A stretch of 64,000 bases of DNA, taken from positions 7,253,725-7,317,724 of the forward strand of contig OZ038327.1 of the NCBI GenBank assembly GCA_964035795.1, given 5' to 3'. The translations under genes were made by a program, and so were the position numbers. The notes under the pieces were generated by a model. That model was not told the origin of the DNA. It worked only from the letters and a program-made list of their open reading frames with translations, and did no database searches. The stretch is from Pterobdella sp. o SKG-2022. Taxonomy: Eukaryota > Annelida > Clitellata > Hirudinida > Piscicolidae. Below, one piece after another: positions 1 to 12,599 of this stretch (within the stretch, counting starts at the first letter, position 1; the number at the start of each line of letters is the position of its first letter).

Positions 1-130
1 ATTTGAATGACAACCTCTTTTGTTCCACCCGCATTACAACCTCTTCTAGCCACTTCTAGAGAGCTCCTCGCCTTCTCATCATTTCTTGCTCTTCGTTTAC
101 ATCGACGTTTCGAAAATTATCAGAAAATCA

Positions 131-575
131 AGCAATCAAATCTTTTTTATAGCCCGTTTTTCTTTACCAAGGGTTGGGCTTTTTGAAATCTCTGTCGAAG
201 CCAGCCTTTCCATTTAGAGCTATTGAAGGGATCAGCTCAAGCCATGTCTAGCTTTCTTTTGTCATTCAACAAAAGTTCGTTCCAACTTTTTTTGGCCTTT
301 CAGGTTTCTTGCAAAAATCTAACTCCAACTTTCGCATTTGAGAAATCCAACCAGTGCTAGGCTCCATATGTCCAAACCACCTCATTCTGATGGTACGAAG
401 AACTACCTCAACATTCTGAATACCAAGTTAAGAAAAGAGTCAGAATGAACGTTATCCTTCGTTCTAACGTTGAACATCCAGCGAATCGTAGCCAGGTCGT
501 TTCGTCTAAGGCGGTTCAATGTGGATACTGTTACAATCCATGTTTTAGCAGCATGCAACATAGCTGGGTGATGAA
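131..575 (-). mobile_element. RTE-like LINE, 3' fragment (copy 1)
   Basis: Read on the minus strand this gives the C-terminal part of a LINE ORF, with the motif LNRLRRNDLATIRWMFNVR followed by a stop-broken tail. The same DNA, with only scattered differences, recurs at about 21565-21965 (minus) and 30900-31315 (plus, at the 3' end of a longer LINE). The arrangement shows a 5'-truncated retrotransposon copy. The close similarity of the three copies suggests recent activity. Confidence 0.8.
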
Positions 576-599
576 TGGGTCAAAAAGATAATGAGTTAA

Positions 600-2130
600 T
601 TGAATGTGTGAGAAATAGTTTTCCCACTCAAATAGTCACTAAACTTGCTTATTATTGAAAGGGTCAAAACCCCCATATCAGATCTTGTTATTGTAAATGA
701 TACTAATTTAATATGTTACAAATGCATCCCCTTTTGAAACAAGTGATCATGAAAACCCCTATTTCTGATGTATACCTAACAAAGAAACATTTGAAACTCG
801 ATGACACGCCACGGTGAACAAAGGCAATTATGCTGAATTTCGAAAAGAAATCAGAAAGCTAGATTGGGAAGAGATACCACACTTAAATGTTGATCATGCT
901 TGGGCCAATATAAAAAATAAAATACATGATGGAATGCTCAAATACATACCAAAAGTTAGGTATAATCATTATAAAACCTTAAAATAAGGGTGGCTCACAA
1001 CAAAAGTTGAAAAAGCTGTTCGCAAAAAATAGAAGTTATATAAACGTTTTATTAGCAGCTTTTTAACATTTTCAAAAAAATATGCAAAATAAAGATATAA
1101 AACGAAAAAAGAGCTTATGAAGAAAAAATAGCTATATACAAAAGTAAGCCTAAATAATTTTGGGAATACGTCCAATCCAAGACAAAATTTTAAACACGAA
1201 TCAATCTCTCAAAAACAAACGATGACTTCACAGTTGTATCAGACACTCGAAAAGCTGAAGTCTTCAAAAATTTTCAAATGTATTTACAAAAGACACTAAT
1301 AATAACGGGACCAGAAAACTGGATCAAAATCAAATGAAGTGCTGTTGGAAATTTTATTGGAAGCTCTTAAAAGATTATTTGATGAACCAAATAAACAGAA
1401 TTTTCATAAAGCACAAGGTGTAGATCACATACCTCCGAGAACTTTCAAAGACCTCAATGCTCAGCTTTCTGAACCTCTCAGCATGTTATTTGAGCTGAAT
1501 TTAGAAACGAATCGAATTCCGAATGATTGGAATGAAGCGGAAGTAACCGCACCATTGAAAATGTTCCCAAAAAAACCCCTCAAATGACTGATCAGTTTTT
1601 CTCATATGCATATTCTATAAGTCAATGGAATCAGGCATCCGTGACAAAATTTTTAGTTATAAATGAACCAAACATGTGATCCTCTTGCCAACGAGGGTTT
1701 CAAAAACATAGCTCCTATGTATCTCAACTAATTGAAGCAAAAAGATGTCACTCGAATAATTGATGAAGGAAACCCGTATGATTTCTATTTCCATTTCCAT
1801 AAAGCCTTCAACTCAGTGCCACGCCAAAGACTTAATTTAATTGAATGCTCATAGAATTTCAGGCAAACTGCTAAGATGGTTACCTGAGTTTTTGACTGGG
1901 ATAACTCAAAAGATTTGAGTGCGTAATTTATAATCCCCATCATCCATTGTTATAAGGGGTATACCTCAAAGCAGTATATTGGGCCTCATACTTTTCACCT
2001 TGTATTTAAATGTTTCACTTGAAAGTGTAACTAGTTGCTGTGAAATATTTGCTGACGACACTAAAATCTACAACACTACAAGTGAATACTTTTGCAGTTT
2101 AATTAATCTTTCCAAATATTATTCATAGTT
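600..2130 (+). mobile_element. Degenerate CR1/jockey-like LINE reverse transcriptase
   Basis: Conceptual translation across several frames gives LINE signatures in order. There is a linker region (KGNYAEFRKEIRKLDWEEI near 820-880). An RT N-terminal block follows at 1339-1587 (AQGVDHIPPRTFKDL, LSEPLSMLFELNLET, IPNDWNEAEV). Downstream come a fingers/palm block (FHKAFNSVPRQRL near 1800), GIPQSSILGLILF near 1960, and a catalytic FADD box near 2055. Many stops and frameshifts interrupt it, so it is dead. The order of blocks matches non-LTR elements of the CR1/jockey group, but the clade is an inference from motif style only. Confidence 0.75.
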
Positions 2131-2499
2131 TCATGCTTATTCAATGTCCTTCCTTTTGAATTACTTATGAACATTTGACTTTCTTAGATCTTATATTCTA
2201 TCATTATATCATCACATTATATTAAATACTGTGGCAATATTGGTTTGCTATTTACGAGAAGACACCAAAAGGATGAAAGTCTCTCTACTTATGATTTGCT
2301 TGAGAATGCTCTTCCCTTCTTCCACTCTTTTTCATCATTATTTTTTTGCTTCCAGATGTACCTCGAATTTATATCATTTCCATTTTAGTTATCTATTAAA
2401 GCTACTTTATTTGAAATATTAATTTTATTACTATCATAAGTTTTATCACTTTTACAAGTTTTTGAATAAAATACTCGGTGCCAGAGAGAATTAAAATCA

Positions 2500-3600
2500 C
2501 TAGACTAACTTGGTAACTTGTTCACCTTTCTCGAAGAAGAAAACCATATAGCTTCAGTTTTTGATCTATTGAATTTAAGGCTGTTGGATTCCATCCAGAC
2601 TGCCATCTCATCGACACGGACAGACAATCTGTTCTGCAATTGCTCAGTTTCACCAGGGACACAACTAGAATACAATTGTGTGTCATCTGCATATTGGTGA
2701 AAACTCAAGTTATGTTTTTGTGCAATTGTTTCTAAATCACTAGAAAACAGATTAAATAAGAGCGGGCCAATTACAGAACTTTGTGGTACACCAGTATGGG
2801 GATGAAATAAATTAGTCCTAACACTATTATTAGTAATATAATAACACCTATTATTTAAATAGCTCTTATACCATTCTAAGACTAAACCCTCAAAACCGAA
2901 TTTTGAATATGGCTTATTTAAAATATTATGATTGACTAAATCAAAGGCTGAGGAAAGATCCAACAATATCAAAAGACTAAACCTACCTTCATCAGCTGCT
3001 TTTAAAATATCTATGTGGATTTTTGTGATAGCAGTTTCTGTTGAATGAAAAGGGCGATAAGCAGACTGAAATCTCGGAAACAGATCATTTTCAACCAAAA
3101 AACTACGTGTCGTTTCTAAAACCAACCGTTCCAGTATTTTTTATTTTAAATTGGTCTATAAGAGGATGGATAAACTGTCTATTTATAATATAGGCGTCAC
3201 ACAGGCTAACTTCAAACCTTGAGGAACAGTTCCTGATTTGAAAGAGGAATTAAAGATGCTAACTAAAAAAGGTGCTATCAAGCTTGCTATTCGTTTCAAT
3301 AGCCAAGTTGTGATCGGATCTAAAGCACACTGTTTTCTTGGTGAATTGTTGATCATCTTCACCAATTCCTCTTCATCCACCTCAAGAAATTCGTCTAACA
3401 CTGAAGTCCTGGAGGAAACCTCAATTTGAAATAGACCACCATCTACACTTTTGACTTCACCAATTTTATCATCCAAGTATTTCTTAAAACTACCAATTTC
3501 TATTCCTTTACCTTCACCTGCCTTACCCTTACCAGTAACCTCATTATATATTTCCAAGTTGTCACTGATTTGTTTTTATAGTCAAATAGCTTAAGATTCC
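2500..3600 (-). mobile_element. CR1/jockey-like LINE RT fragment with YADD
   Basis: Two adjacent minus-strand reading frames (3557-3183, then 3125-2505) form one RT domain broken near 3130-3180. The upstream piece carries the N-terminal RT block (SPRKQCALDPITTWLLKR, PQGLKLACVTPIL). The downstream piece carries FQSAYRPFHSTETAI, LDLSSAFDLVNH, GVPQSSVIGPLLFNLF, the catalytic HQYADDTQLY box and SLKFNRSKTEAIW. The endonuclease and the 3' end are missing. It faces away from the LINE remnant on its left, so two separate insertions abut here. Confidence 0.85.
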
Positions 3601-3803
3601 AAAACTCCTTTCTCTTCTTCCTACATAGACGCTGTCAATTTTTAGTTAAAATTAGTGATCTTACAGTTTTCATAAAATTGTGCTTGCTCATGGGGGTTTA
3701 GAAGTCTTGACTGTGGACCAGTGGGGGTTGTTTTACCTCACTCGTGAATTCAATTTCGAATGTCAATTACTTGAAAATGCTGTTTAAATAGGAACATTGG
3801 TTC

Positions 3804-4140
3804 GTGAACTGCTTGGTGTTAGTAAAAGCAGACAACGTTGGCACTATGCGTGGCCGTTCTAGAGAGGTTGTAAAAGTGCTGACTAGACGCAAGATTGACT
3901 TGTGCTGTGTACAAAAGGTAAGAGGGAGGGGTACTTCAGCAAGGTTGGTCACAGAAAAGAACACTGGAAACATGTTTTTTCTGCTCTGGAAATAGTAATG
4001 AGATTGCAAGTGTGGGTATTTGTTGAGCAGTGATTTGGTGTCTGAAAAATGGAGCTTTATGAACTCATCTGATACTGTCTGTGATTGGACAAAAAGACCG
4101 CTAGACATAGAGTCACATGGTGGTAAAATAATACTGTGAC
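3804..4140 (+). mobile_element. RTE-type endonuclease fragment
   Basis: The translation opens with NVGTMRGRSREVVKVLTRR and KIDLCCVQKVRGRGTSARL, which is the start of an apurinic-like endonuclease domain of RTE-type LINEs. After a frame change near 3950 it continues with SVGICLSSDLVSEKW. No RT follows, so this is an internal or 5' fragment of the family that includes the 20945 and 29600 copies (inference from motif style). Confidence 0.65.
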
Positions 4141-4149
4141 AGAAGAAAT

Positions 4150-5580
4150 AGCGTAAAGTTTGAGAATGTTGGAACAATGAAGGTTCAAATGGACAATAGG
4201 AAAGTGGCAGAAAAAAAAATGAAGCTTTGAGATAATGACGACAAAGTTACATTTTTAAGTCTTCCTTTGGCACTCGAATAAGAAAGAACTTAACAGAAAA
4301 CCGAATCTTCCAGATAGTGCTGATCTGTTCATCAGAATTAGACTGAGGGTAGATGCTCAAAACCCAGCAAGAACTTGTATGTTTAAGACGAGGAAGAAGA
4401 AAAAGTGCAAAAAGCTGGTTCTCCATAAAAAGGTCAGCAAGTAACAACTTCAAGAAATGGGACTGAGTCTCAACACAAACGGACTTCCGTTCAACCCGAG
4501 CTAGTATGCGAATGTAGAACGATGATAATAATTCACCTCTCGTTCATTTTATATTTTAAAGCAAAAAAATTTTAAATTACTGATTTAATAGTTTCTATTG
4601 TTTCTTCCAGAATACATGAACATCTCGAAGCACTGGACCAAAGCTTCAAGCAAGTATTTTGTTCTCTACTCATTATTTCACTTCACCCACATGCACCCTG
4701 TGAAACCTATCAATTCTAACTCTATTTAAGAAGGTGCCATGGTTTCAACCCTTCCAACCAAGTCTCCCCCAGACAGACCTCCTCCAACCAGGTCCTATCT
4801 GGAACCATCGAAGTTGCAAACTTGAAACTGCTCGACTTGATTACCCCATGGCTTTTCAATCATCTCTAAGCTCTCCTTCATTATCCCTTCGTAATGAGAA
4901 TATTTACAATTTGTGGAATCAACTTTTCGATATTTAAGGGCTTTGTTTTTTTAGTTTCCAGCTCCAGCTCTTCTGATGGCACTCTCCAGCTTGAATGTCA
5001 CATTTCGACCACTTAATCGTCATCAAACACATAGGTTTCAACAGCTTTCCCTACATTTCTCAATCACTCATGAGGCAGTCCGTATTTAAACTTTTGACAG
5101 TTTTATTCCTCACATGTGCACCAGCTGAACTTTGCTTGACCTTGTCTTGTTCTTTTTCTCTTCTAGTTTCACATTCATCAAATAAAACTCGTTTGGTTTT
5201 TTCTGTTTAGTGCCGGTTTGCATCTTTTTGATGCTCTGCGCTGAATATTTCAAAACAGTTTACTGCTATTTTTGAAGTTTCAGAATCTGAACTTCAACCT
5301 TGCAGGTGACCCCATTTTATGGACTTCATCTTTTAATCTCCAAATAAGCTTCTAGTTTTCCATTTGGTGTCTAGCTTTGATAAACTTTTCACAGCATCTC
5401 CCTTCTCTCATATTGACCACAACTAATAATTGAAATAATTTTTCAGGGAAAGTTACCAAAACAAATAGACCAGGCCAAACAAGTTAGTGCTCTTGAAAAA
5501 AACTATTTTTAGCAACATTAAATCCTTTGTAAACTTTGTTGACAATAACAATAATAATTAGGATAAATAAAGTAATGAAA
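4150..5580. other. No gene recognised
   Basis: Only short frames without recognisable domains are present. The part from about 5540 on becomes A-rich with ATA/AAC repeats. It may be decayed transposon or intergenic DNA; nothing more can be supported. Confidence 0.5.
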
Positions 5581-5839
5581 AATTAATGAGAAGATTAGCG
5601 TTATTAATAAAAAATATCATAATAAAAAACAATGATGACAATAAAAATGATAACAAAAACAACAAAAACAATAATAAATACCAACAACAGAAATAATATA
5701 ATCAGTATTAACAACACCAAAAACGATGACTTCTACGAAAGTTCATTAATAAAAATTGGCCACCAGGGAAAGTCTCGACCATGGCCCCAAGGGAGCCCAC
5801 CAAAAGTTAGTGCACTCTTCAAACATACTTTGTTCAATT

Positions 5840-5912
5840 CTGTTTTAATGAGCAATAGCTCAGTGGGTGAAGCGTTCAACTAATTATCTAGTTACCAGGT
5901 TCGATATCGTGT
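5840..5912 (+). mobile_element. tRNA-derived SINE head or tRNA pseudogene
   Basis: The segment has a good RNA polymerase III A box (TAGCTCAGTGGGTGAAGCG) and a B-box-like element (CAGGTTCGATATCGTG) about 30 bases later, the spacing of a tRNA promoter. The 5' acceptor strand does not pair with the 3' end, so this is not a working tRNA gene. It runs directly into a (TAA)n tract, the usual shape of a tRNA-derived SINE with a simple-repeat tail. Confidence 0.6.
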
Positions 5913-5920
5913 TAGACCGA

Positions 5921-6300
<380 letters not shown>

Positions 6301-9300
6301 GAATCTTTGGTAACGCTTCAGTTCAAAATGGCCGATTCGTGCTTAAAGAATAAAATTTAGTTTAAATTAATTAATTTATAAGTTATGAGCTTTTTTAAGT
6401 TTTCTCAAGGCTCCAAATGTTATTTATCAGTTTTATGGAAATTCTGCTGGGTTTGCTGTAAAATTATTTTTTATTATATTCTATAAATTAGGGGTTTTTA
6501 CTTTTGTAAAGAATATATTAATAACTATCAAATATTTTCCGTTGCCTTGCGGGTAAGCTCCTTGTCAGGAGCGAAGGCTAAGAGAGAACTGACAGAAAAC
6601 TATTCCCAGGTGATCTTTGGGTGAAGTTCCCAGAAAATAAATATATGGGTAAGGTGTGCTTTTCAGCTTTGGTAGGCAATCACCCTAGTGATGGTGTCAC
6701 GATAAAAATACTGGTGGTAGTTCAACATAAAAATAACTAGCCTCAAAAGAAAGTGAAATGCAGAATAAATTAGATACGAATAACGGTGTCAATGAGACTT
6801 GAACCAAAGGTGACAGCCTCTCACCCGGCAGGTGTCTCATGGCCCAGCAGCATGAGCCCGGTCGTAACACAGTTACTGCTAAGAAACAGAAACGAAAATG
6901 GACAGTACCAGACAACAGGATTGTGATGAAGTGCTACTTTTGCAGCGAACCAAGTCGCTTCGGTACGGGAAGAGAATGCATAATATCTGGGAGAAAAGAA
7001 ACATGTTCGCTGTAAGTCAGCAGAGATTGATTGACCAAAAAAACCGATGGTTTTCTGAATTAGAACTTGAAGAGTTAAAATTGTGTTGTGAAGATAAATC
7101 GTCAGTGCTTATAGAGAAGATAGGATGTGAAAGAAATGGAGTTGATAGGTTTGGTGATGAGGTGCCTATTGATAAAGATTCTTTTGAAATGGAAGCTAAA
7201 GACGAAGAAAAAACTTTGCTAAATCGGTTGAATGAAATAAATAAGAATAATAGAAGAATATTACCAGCATTAAGAGATATTGATAAAACAAAACTATATG
7301 CAGCCGTGAAGAAAATAGATGATATACTTGGCAAAATAAAAGTGAAAAGTATTACTGAAACTAATGATCTGATATATTGCGGAGCTGTTCTAGTGACTGA
7401 TATGGTGGGAGTTAAAATTGGTAAGACAGGAATCAAGAAAGAACCCTGGTGGAAACGTCGACTAGAAGGCCAAATAAAAGATATAAGAAGAAAGCTTAGT
7501 TGGGTGAATGCAATAAAAGAAAATAAGCCAATAAAAAAAAATTTGGAAACGCTGCAAAGAAAATATAAGTTGAAAGAAACAAAACTGCTAGGAGTAAAAG
7601 AGGAGCTAATACAAAAATCGAAAGCCAAAAGTGGGAAAATTAAAAGATATGACCAACGAATAAATCAATACCATCAGAACAGACAGTTTAGGAACAACGA
7701 AAGTGGTTTCTATAGTCGCTTGAACAGTGAAGATGTGCACGTCACAAGTGAGATACCAGGAAAAGAAGAAGCAAGAGTTTTGGTCAAACTTATGGAGTAA
7801 AAATGGAACACATAATGAAAATGCCAAGTGGTTAAAAGACTTCAAAACTTCAATGAATGGAAAACCAAAACAAGAAAAATTTATTAATTCTGGAAAAGTA
7901 CAAAATGTTTTGTCGAAAATACCAAACTGGAAAGCACCTGGACTAGACGGTGTTCAAGGGTTTTGGCTAAAAAACTTCAAGTCCATGCATCAATGGTTAG
8001 TAAAATATCTAGCAGAATGCTACAAAGGAACAACGCCAGCGTGGAGGACAAAAGGCCGAACGGTTTTGATACAGAAAGATAAATCAAAAGGAACGTTTGC
8101 AAGCAACTATAAGCCAATTACACGCCTACCATTATGTTGGAAAATATTGACAGCGTTACTAACAGATGAGATCTACGCTTTTTTGGAAAACAAACAGTTT
8201 CTCCCAGAAGAACAAAAAGAATGCAGAAGGAAAAGCAGAAGAACAGGAGATCAGTTATACATAGACAAGATGATACTGAAAGAGGTAAAAACGATAAAGA
8301 AAAATCTAGCAATGGGCTGGATTGATTACCAAAAAGCGTTCGATATGCTGCCCCACTCCTGAATAATAGACTGCCTTTATTCACTTGGGCTGAATAAAAA
8401 ACTGATAACCTTCTTGCAATCCACAATGAAAAACTGGCGGGTAGAATTGACCTGTAACAATGAAAATCTAGGTGAAGTAGAAATAAAGAGAGGAATATTC
8501 CAAGAAGACTCATTATCTCCACTTTTGTTTGTCATAGCCCTCATTCCTCTAACGCAGATATTGAAAGCTACAAGATATTGTTACAGCTTTGCAAATAAGG
8601 AAAAGATCAATCATCTACTCTATATGGATGATCTCAAACTGTATGCCAAAACCGAGGAAGAACTCGACTCACTAGTACAGACAGTAAGAGTTTTTAGTGA
8701 AAATATCGGCATGAAATTCAGTATCGAGAAGTGTTCAATGTTAGTAATGAAAAGAGGGAAAAAAGTTAAATCAAATGGAATTAAGCTACTCGACGACACA
8801 GTAATGAAAGCATTGAGAGATGAAGAAGGATACAAGTACCTTGGTATATTACAAGCTGACGATTTACAGAAAAAAGAAATGAAAATCAAAGTCTTCAATG
8901 AATACAAAAGAAGAGTGCCAAAGATTGTTAAGACAAAACTGAATGAAAGGAATATTGTTGAGGGTATTAATACTTGAGCCATCCCTGTTTTGAGATATTC
9001 AGCGCCTTTCCTTAGTTGGACAAAGACTGAGCTTCAGTCAATAGATGGGAAAACAAAGAAACTCTTAACAATGCATAATGGACTGCACCCACGAAGTGAT
9101 GTAGATAGGTTATATATACCAAGGAAAGTTGGCGGACGAGAACTGGCAAATGCTGAAGATACTGCTATCTTGGCCAAAATCGGCCTTGAGGATCACATCA
9201 AAAAAAGCGATGAAAGACTTTTATGTGCAGCTAGAGGTGATTTTGAAAATCCAGTAATTGCCACAGTGAAAGATATGAAGAAAAATATTCAAGATGAGAG

Positions 9301-10140
9301 AATAAAAAAATGGAATAAAAAAAGAATGTATGGACAGTTCTTAAGGGATACATCGACAAAAGTAAACAGAGTTAAGTTGGAGGTGGCTGAGAAAAGACGA
9401 TTTGAAAATCCAAACTGAGTCACTTTTATGTGCGGCGCAAGAGCAAGCCTTGAAGACCAGCTATCTCAAATTCCATATAGATAAAACAGCTAATAGCCCA
9501 TTGTGTAGAATGTGCGGCAACAAAGGTGAAACTGTTCAACACATAATCTGCGAATATGAGAAGCTCGCTCAAAAAGAGTATAAGAGACGTCAGGATAATG
9601 TTGCTAGAAGACTCCATTGGGACTTGTGTAAGAAAAATGGAATAAAATGCAATGTAAAATGGTACGAACATGAGCCAGATAGTGTTGTGGAGAATGATGA
9701 CATAAAGTTGCTATGGGACTTCAATATACAATGTTACAATATGATAGAAGCCCGTCGACCTGACATTGTCGTTTTACACAAGAAGGAGAAAAAATGCTTG
9801 ATTGTGGATGTTGCTGTACCTGGAGACTGCAGAATCAATAAAAAAGAAAAAGAAAAATTGATAAGTATCAGGATCTGCGAAGAGAAGTTAGCAGACTATG
9901 GCAGCAAAAGAAAGTGCATGTGGTACCGATTGTAATTGGAGTCCTTGGAAGTATAAGAAGAACTTCATAGGCTTTCTCCACCAATTAGAAATTAATACAA
10001 ATATGGGAGAGTTGCAAAAGGCGGCATTACTCTGTACCGCAAGAATCTTGAGGAAAGTTCTGGAGCTGTAGGCAGACTTAATAAGACTGGTCATTAGTTA
10101 TGACCCGTCTTACTAAAATTTTCTCAGTAAAATGCTAATG
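6301..10140 (+). mobile_element. R4/Dong-type LINE, nearly full length, between two TAA tracts
   Basis: A single long element starts exactly where one (TAA)n tract ends and stops where another begins. It has a roughly 540 bp 5' leader and one long decayed ORF with a C-terminal restriction-like endonuclease, not an N-terminal apurinic endonuclease. That layout is typical of the R2/R4 group of site-specific LINEs. From established knowledge, Dong of the silkworm was found inserted in TAA repeats; the same target here supports R4/Dong assignment. The 3' untranslated part after the ORF encodes no further domain but keeps ARILRKVLEL near 10050, which recurs at the end of the second copy near 35500. 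Confidence 0.88.
6839..9935 (+). pseudogene. R4/Dong polyprotein: Myb-like region, RT, zinc knuckle, endonuclease
   Basis: The frame opens at ATG 6839 (MAQQHEPGRN) with a Myb-like stretch KRKWTVPDNRIVMKCYF, shifts frame near 6958 into YGKRMHNIWEKRNMFAV, and continues to 7800. A shift near 7775 leads into RT: NWKAPGLDGVQGFWLKN, TKGRTVLIQKD, SNYKPITRLPLCWK, IDYQKAFDMLPHS, FQEDSLSPLLFVIALIP and the catalytic box LLYMDDLKLY (near 8620). After the RT come HNGLHPRSDVDRLYIPRK, another frameshift near 9400, a CX2CX8HX3C zinc knuckle (CRMCGNKGETVQHIIC) and the endonuclease core RRPDIVVLHKKEKKCLIVD. Two tryptophan codons expected by the family are TGA (8360 and 8975). At least three frameshifts and two stops mean it cannot make one protein now, yet all domains remain legible. 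Confidence 0.88.
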
Positions 10141-10274
<134 letters not shown>

Positions 10275-10419
10275 TCAAGCTGAGACGGTGATTCTGAAGC
10301 AGCTTTATTGGCGACATCTCGAAGGGATTTTTGTGGGTTGGTGAAGGAAGTCTTCGGTAATAGGCGCTTCAGCTTCTGGTCATCAATTTTGTTTTCAACA
10401 AAGGACATCTCTCAGCTTC

Positions 10420-10860
10420 GTTCCCTCTAACCTCTGCCCCCAATAAGCAGCTGACCCACAAAAAAGCGACAAATCATTATCTTTAAAAAACCATCAGTAA
10501 TATATTTTGAAAACAAATTTTCGATATCTTCCGCAATATTCATGCCCTCATGCACCACAATCTCCAAATTGTGTCCTTGGCATGACTTTGAGGGGTACCC
10601 AACCAACCTCATAGCACCTACAAGCTGGCAGAGATACTATTTTTAGGATATCCTGACCTACTTTTCTTGTCTTCCATACCCACTTAGATTTATATATCTT
10701 TCTGGGACTATTTTTTGGAAGACCCAACACGGGCTGTTTCATCCGTAGGCTCCCTTCATGCTTGTTGTTAACCACGGTTCTCCTATTGATAAGGATTACT
10801 TCATCAACTCGGATTACTTCTTCACAAACACACTCGCTTCCACTTGGTCTGTCCACAGAC
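10420..10860 (-). mobile_element. Possible DNA transposase remnant
   Basis: Two minus-strand frames overlap. One contains GYPSKSCQGHNLEIVVHEGM, which loosely resembles the CxxHxLxLVV block near the catalytic core of hAT transposases. Nothing else diagnostic was seen and no terminal repeats were found. Alternatively it could be a decayed host exon. The call is tentative. Confidence 0.25.
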
Positions 10861-10869
10861 TCTCGGTGT

Positions 10870-11880
10870 CAAGTTTGTAGAATTGTTTTTGCAGTTAAAA
10901 AGTTGAAATGTATCGTGAATATGAATGTGACAGAGAAGACACAATGGTGAAAGAGGAGATGGAGATGAAATGTTACTAAGATATGATCGGAGGGAAAGTG
11001 ATTTGTTGGTTCTTAATTGGGATAGAAGAAGACCATCACTATTTGAGTACAAAGTCGATTGTATTTTTTGAGGTTAGATTTTATTGCTTTAGGGTTTATA
11101 TTTGTTTGGTCAGTTTGTATATTTATTGTATAACTGTTGTTGTGAAAAACAATTTTTTTTATATCTAGGGTGTTGATGTTGTTTCGTTATATAGTGAAGA
11201 GGATGAGAGGGATGAGAAGTTTTTTGGTTGAACTGGGAAGCATGAAGAGCAAGGTGATGATGCAATGGTAGTGTTTTAGTTTGGCTGTGAAGATGATGCA
11301 TGCTTATGTCTGGTGCACCCAGTTGTGATTCTAAGTGTTGTGATTGTTCTCAGACTAGGTTCCTAGCTGCAAAGCAAAAAAAATATTGCTAGAACCAAAA
11401 CAGTTTGATGGTTGAGGCAAAATATTTTTTCCACTTGAACAGAAGAACAAAAGATGCATAGATCTCTGTCGATTCCTTTGAATAATCAGCTTATTTAGTT
11501 TGTAGTCGAGTTGATACCATTACTTTAATCTGCTTTTGGAGGTTCTGTCAAGTGTCGAATCTTTATTCTTTGTAAGAATGCTTGCTGCCCTCCTATTTTG
11601 CTTTCGTATTTCACAATGTTTGGTTTGAGTGAAGTGTGATGAAGAAAAGCTGTGTAAAGAAATGTTTCAGAAGCTGAAATCTTGATACATCAATTTGTGG
11701 TTGGTTTATTGGCGCTTTATATTAATTAGCATTTAGCTGAAAATATTTTTTTCAAGCAAAAGCCAAGCCCGAGCAACCTCAAAAAGGTTAGAAGTTTTTG
11801 AACTTTTATAAATGTAAAACTATAAAAATTATTTAGCAATAAATTATAGTTCCAAAAAAATTTGATATTATCATTTTTTA
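10870..11880. other. No gene recognised
   Basis: AT- and GT-rich DNA with only short frames and no domain signature on either strand. Confidence 0.5.
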
Positions 11881-12047
11881 AATGAATTTAATGCATTTCA
11901 ACTATTTTAAACTTTTAACATTTATATCTGCAGCAGAAGGAACTTCAGCTTACGCGTTGTTTCCCTTGCTCTTCGTGACTTGCTTCACACTCGTCCTCTT
12001 TATCATGTTAGCCTCATTTTTCCTCTATATATCTGTGATTTCCAACA

Positions 12048-12596
12048 TTGGAACCTCATGTACCCTCCAGTTACAAGGTCTTTTCGAAGGACTCTTTCGA
12101 CTCAATAGCAAGCTTTTCGAAACAGGAAAATTCGAGAATCAAACAAAACCTGAAACAAGAAATGGAGAACTTGAAGAACAAAAGGAGAGATGATTATAAG
12201 AGGAAAAATTCAACCAGGAAGATGACTAAAATCAAAAAAACTAAAAAGAGTGAGTTGAATCTCACAAAGCTTGATGAAACGACCATGGCTCAAGATGGAG
12301 AAGTCGATGATGCAAATGTAGATGAAACCAGGTCTAAAAGGAGGAAACGGAAAAAACAGGAAACACCGAATCGAGGAAGTGTCATGAATAGTGATGCAGA
12401 AAAACAGAGTGGGAATAATGGAGAAAATATAAAACATGAAGCTGACATAACTAGCGATAAAGCGGCTCACAATATAACAACCAAGCACAAAAAGAAAAAG
12501 ATGAAAACCGCAGAAGTAAAAATAGAAGAGACCATTGAAGATAAAAGTGTTGAAGAAATTGAAGCAGAACTGAAAAAACTGGGATACTTGCATTGA
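12048..12596 (+). CDS. Lysine-rich candidate nuclear protein (hypothetical, 3' exon)
   Basis: An open frame of 182 codons starts at an ATG. A pyrimidine-rich stretch ending in CCTCCAG at about 12069 could instead be a splice acceptor, making this the last exon of a larger gene. The protein is highly charged. It opens with a helix-prone stretch (FDSIASFSKQENSRIKQNLK, then KQEMENLKNKRRDDYKRK) followed by lysine clusters (KRRKRKKQE, KHKKKKMKT) that would serve as nuclear or nucleolar localisation signals. It ends with an acidic helix, EEIEAELKKLGYLH. Both ends read like a real protein, not a transposon. I do not recognise the family. A ribosome-biogenesis or chromatin role would only be a guess from composition. 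Confidence 0.5.
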   Translation: MEPHVPSSYKVFSKDSFDSIASFSKQENSRIKQNLKQEMENLKNKRRDDYKRKNSTRKMTKIKKTKKSELNLTKLDETTMAQDGEVDDANVDETRSKRRKRKKQETPNRGSVMNSDAEKQSGNNGENIKHEADITSDKAAHNITTKHKKKKMKTAEVKIEETIEDKSVEEIEAELKKLGYLH

Positions 12597-12599
12597 AGA

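Noticed and set aside
6780..6880. Minus-strand tRNA gene suggested by GGTTCAAGTC
   Set aside because: The arms do not pair, and the same bases encode the start of the R4/Dong ORF on the plus strand.
8355..8980. Alternative genetic code with TGA read as Trp
   Set aside because: NDR and GLTP use TGG for conserved Trp and TGA as the terminal stop, so the in-frame TGA codons in the LINE are simple decay.
8118..8982. Minus-strand frames of 120-134 codons over the R4 RT
   Set aside because: They are shadows of the sense RT, which carries all catalytic motifs.
11882..12193. 103-codon frame with a hydrophobic segment
   Set aside because: It overlaps the lysine-rich frame out of phase, and its hydrophobic part is the pyrimidine tract before a likely splice acceptor.
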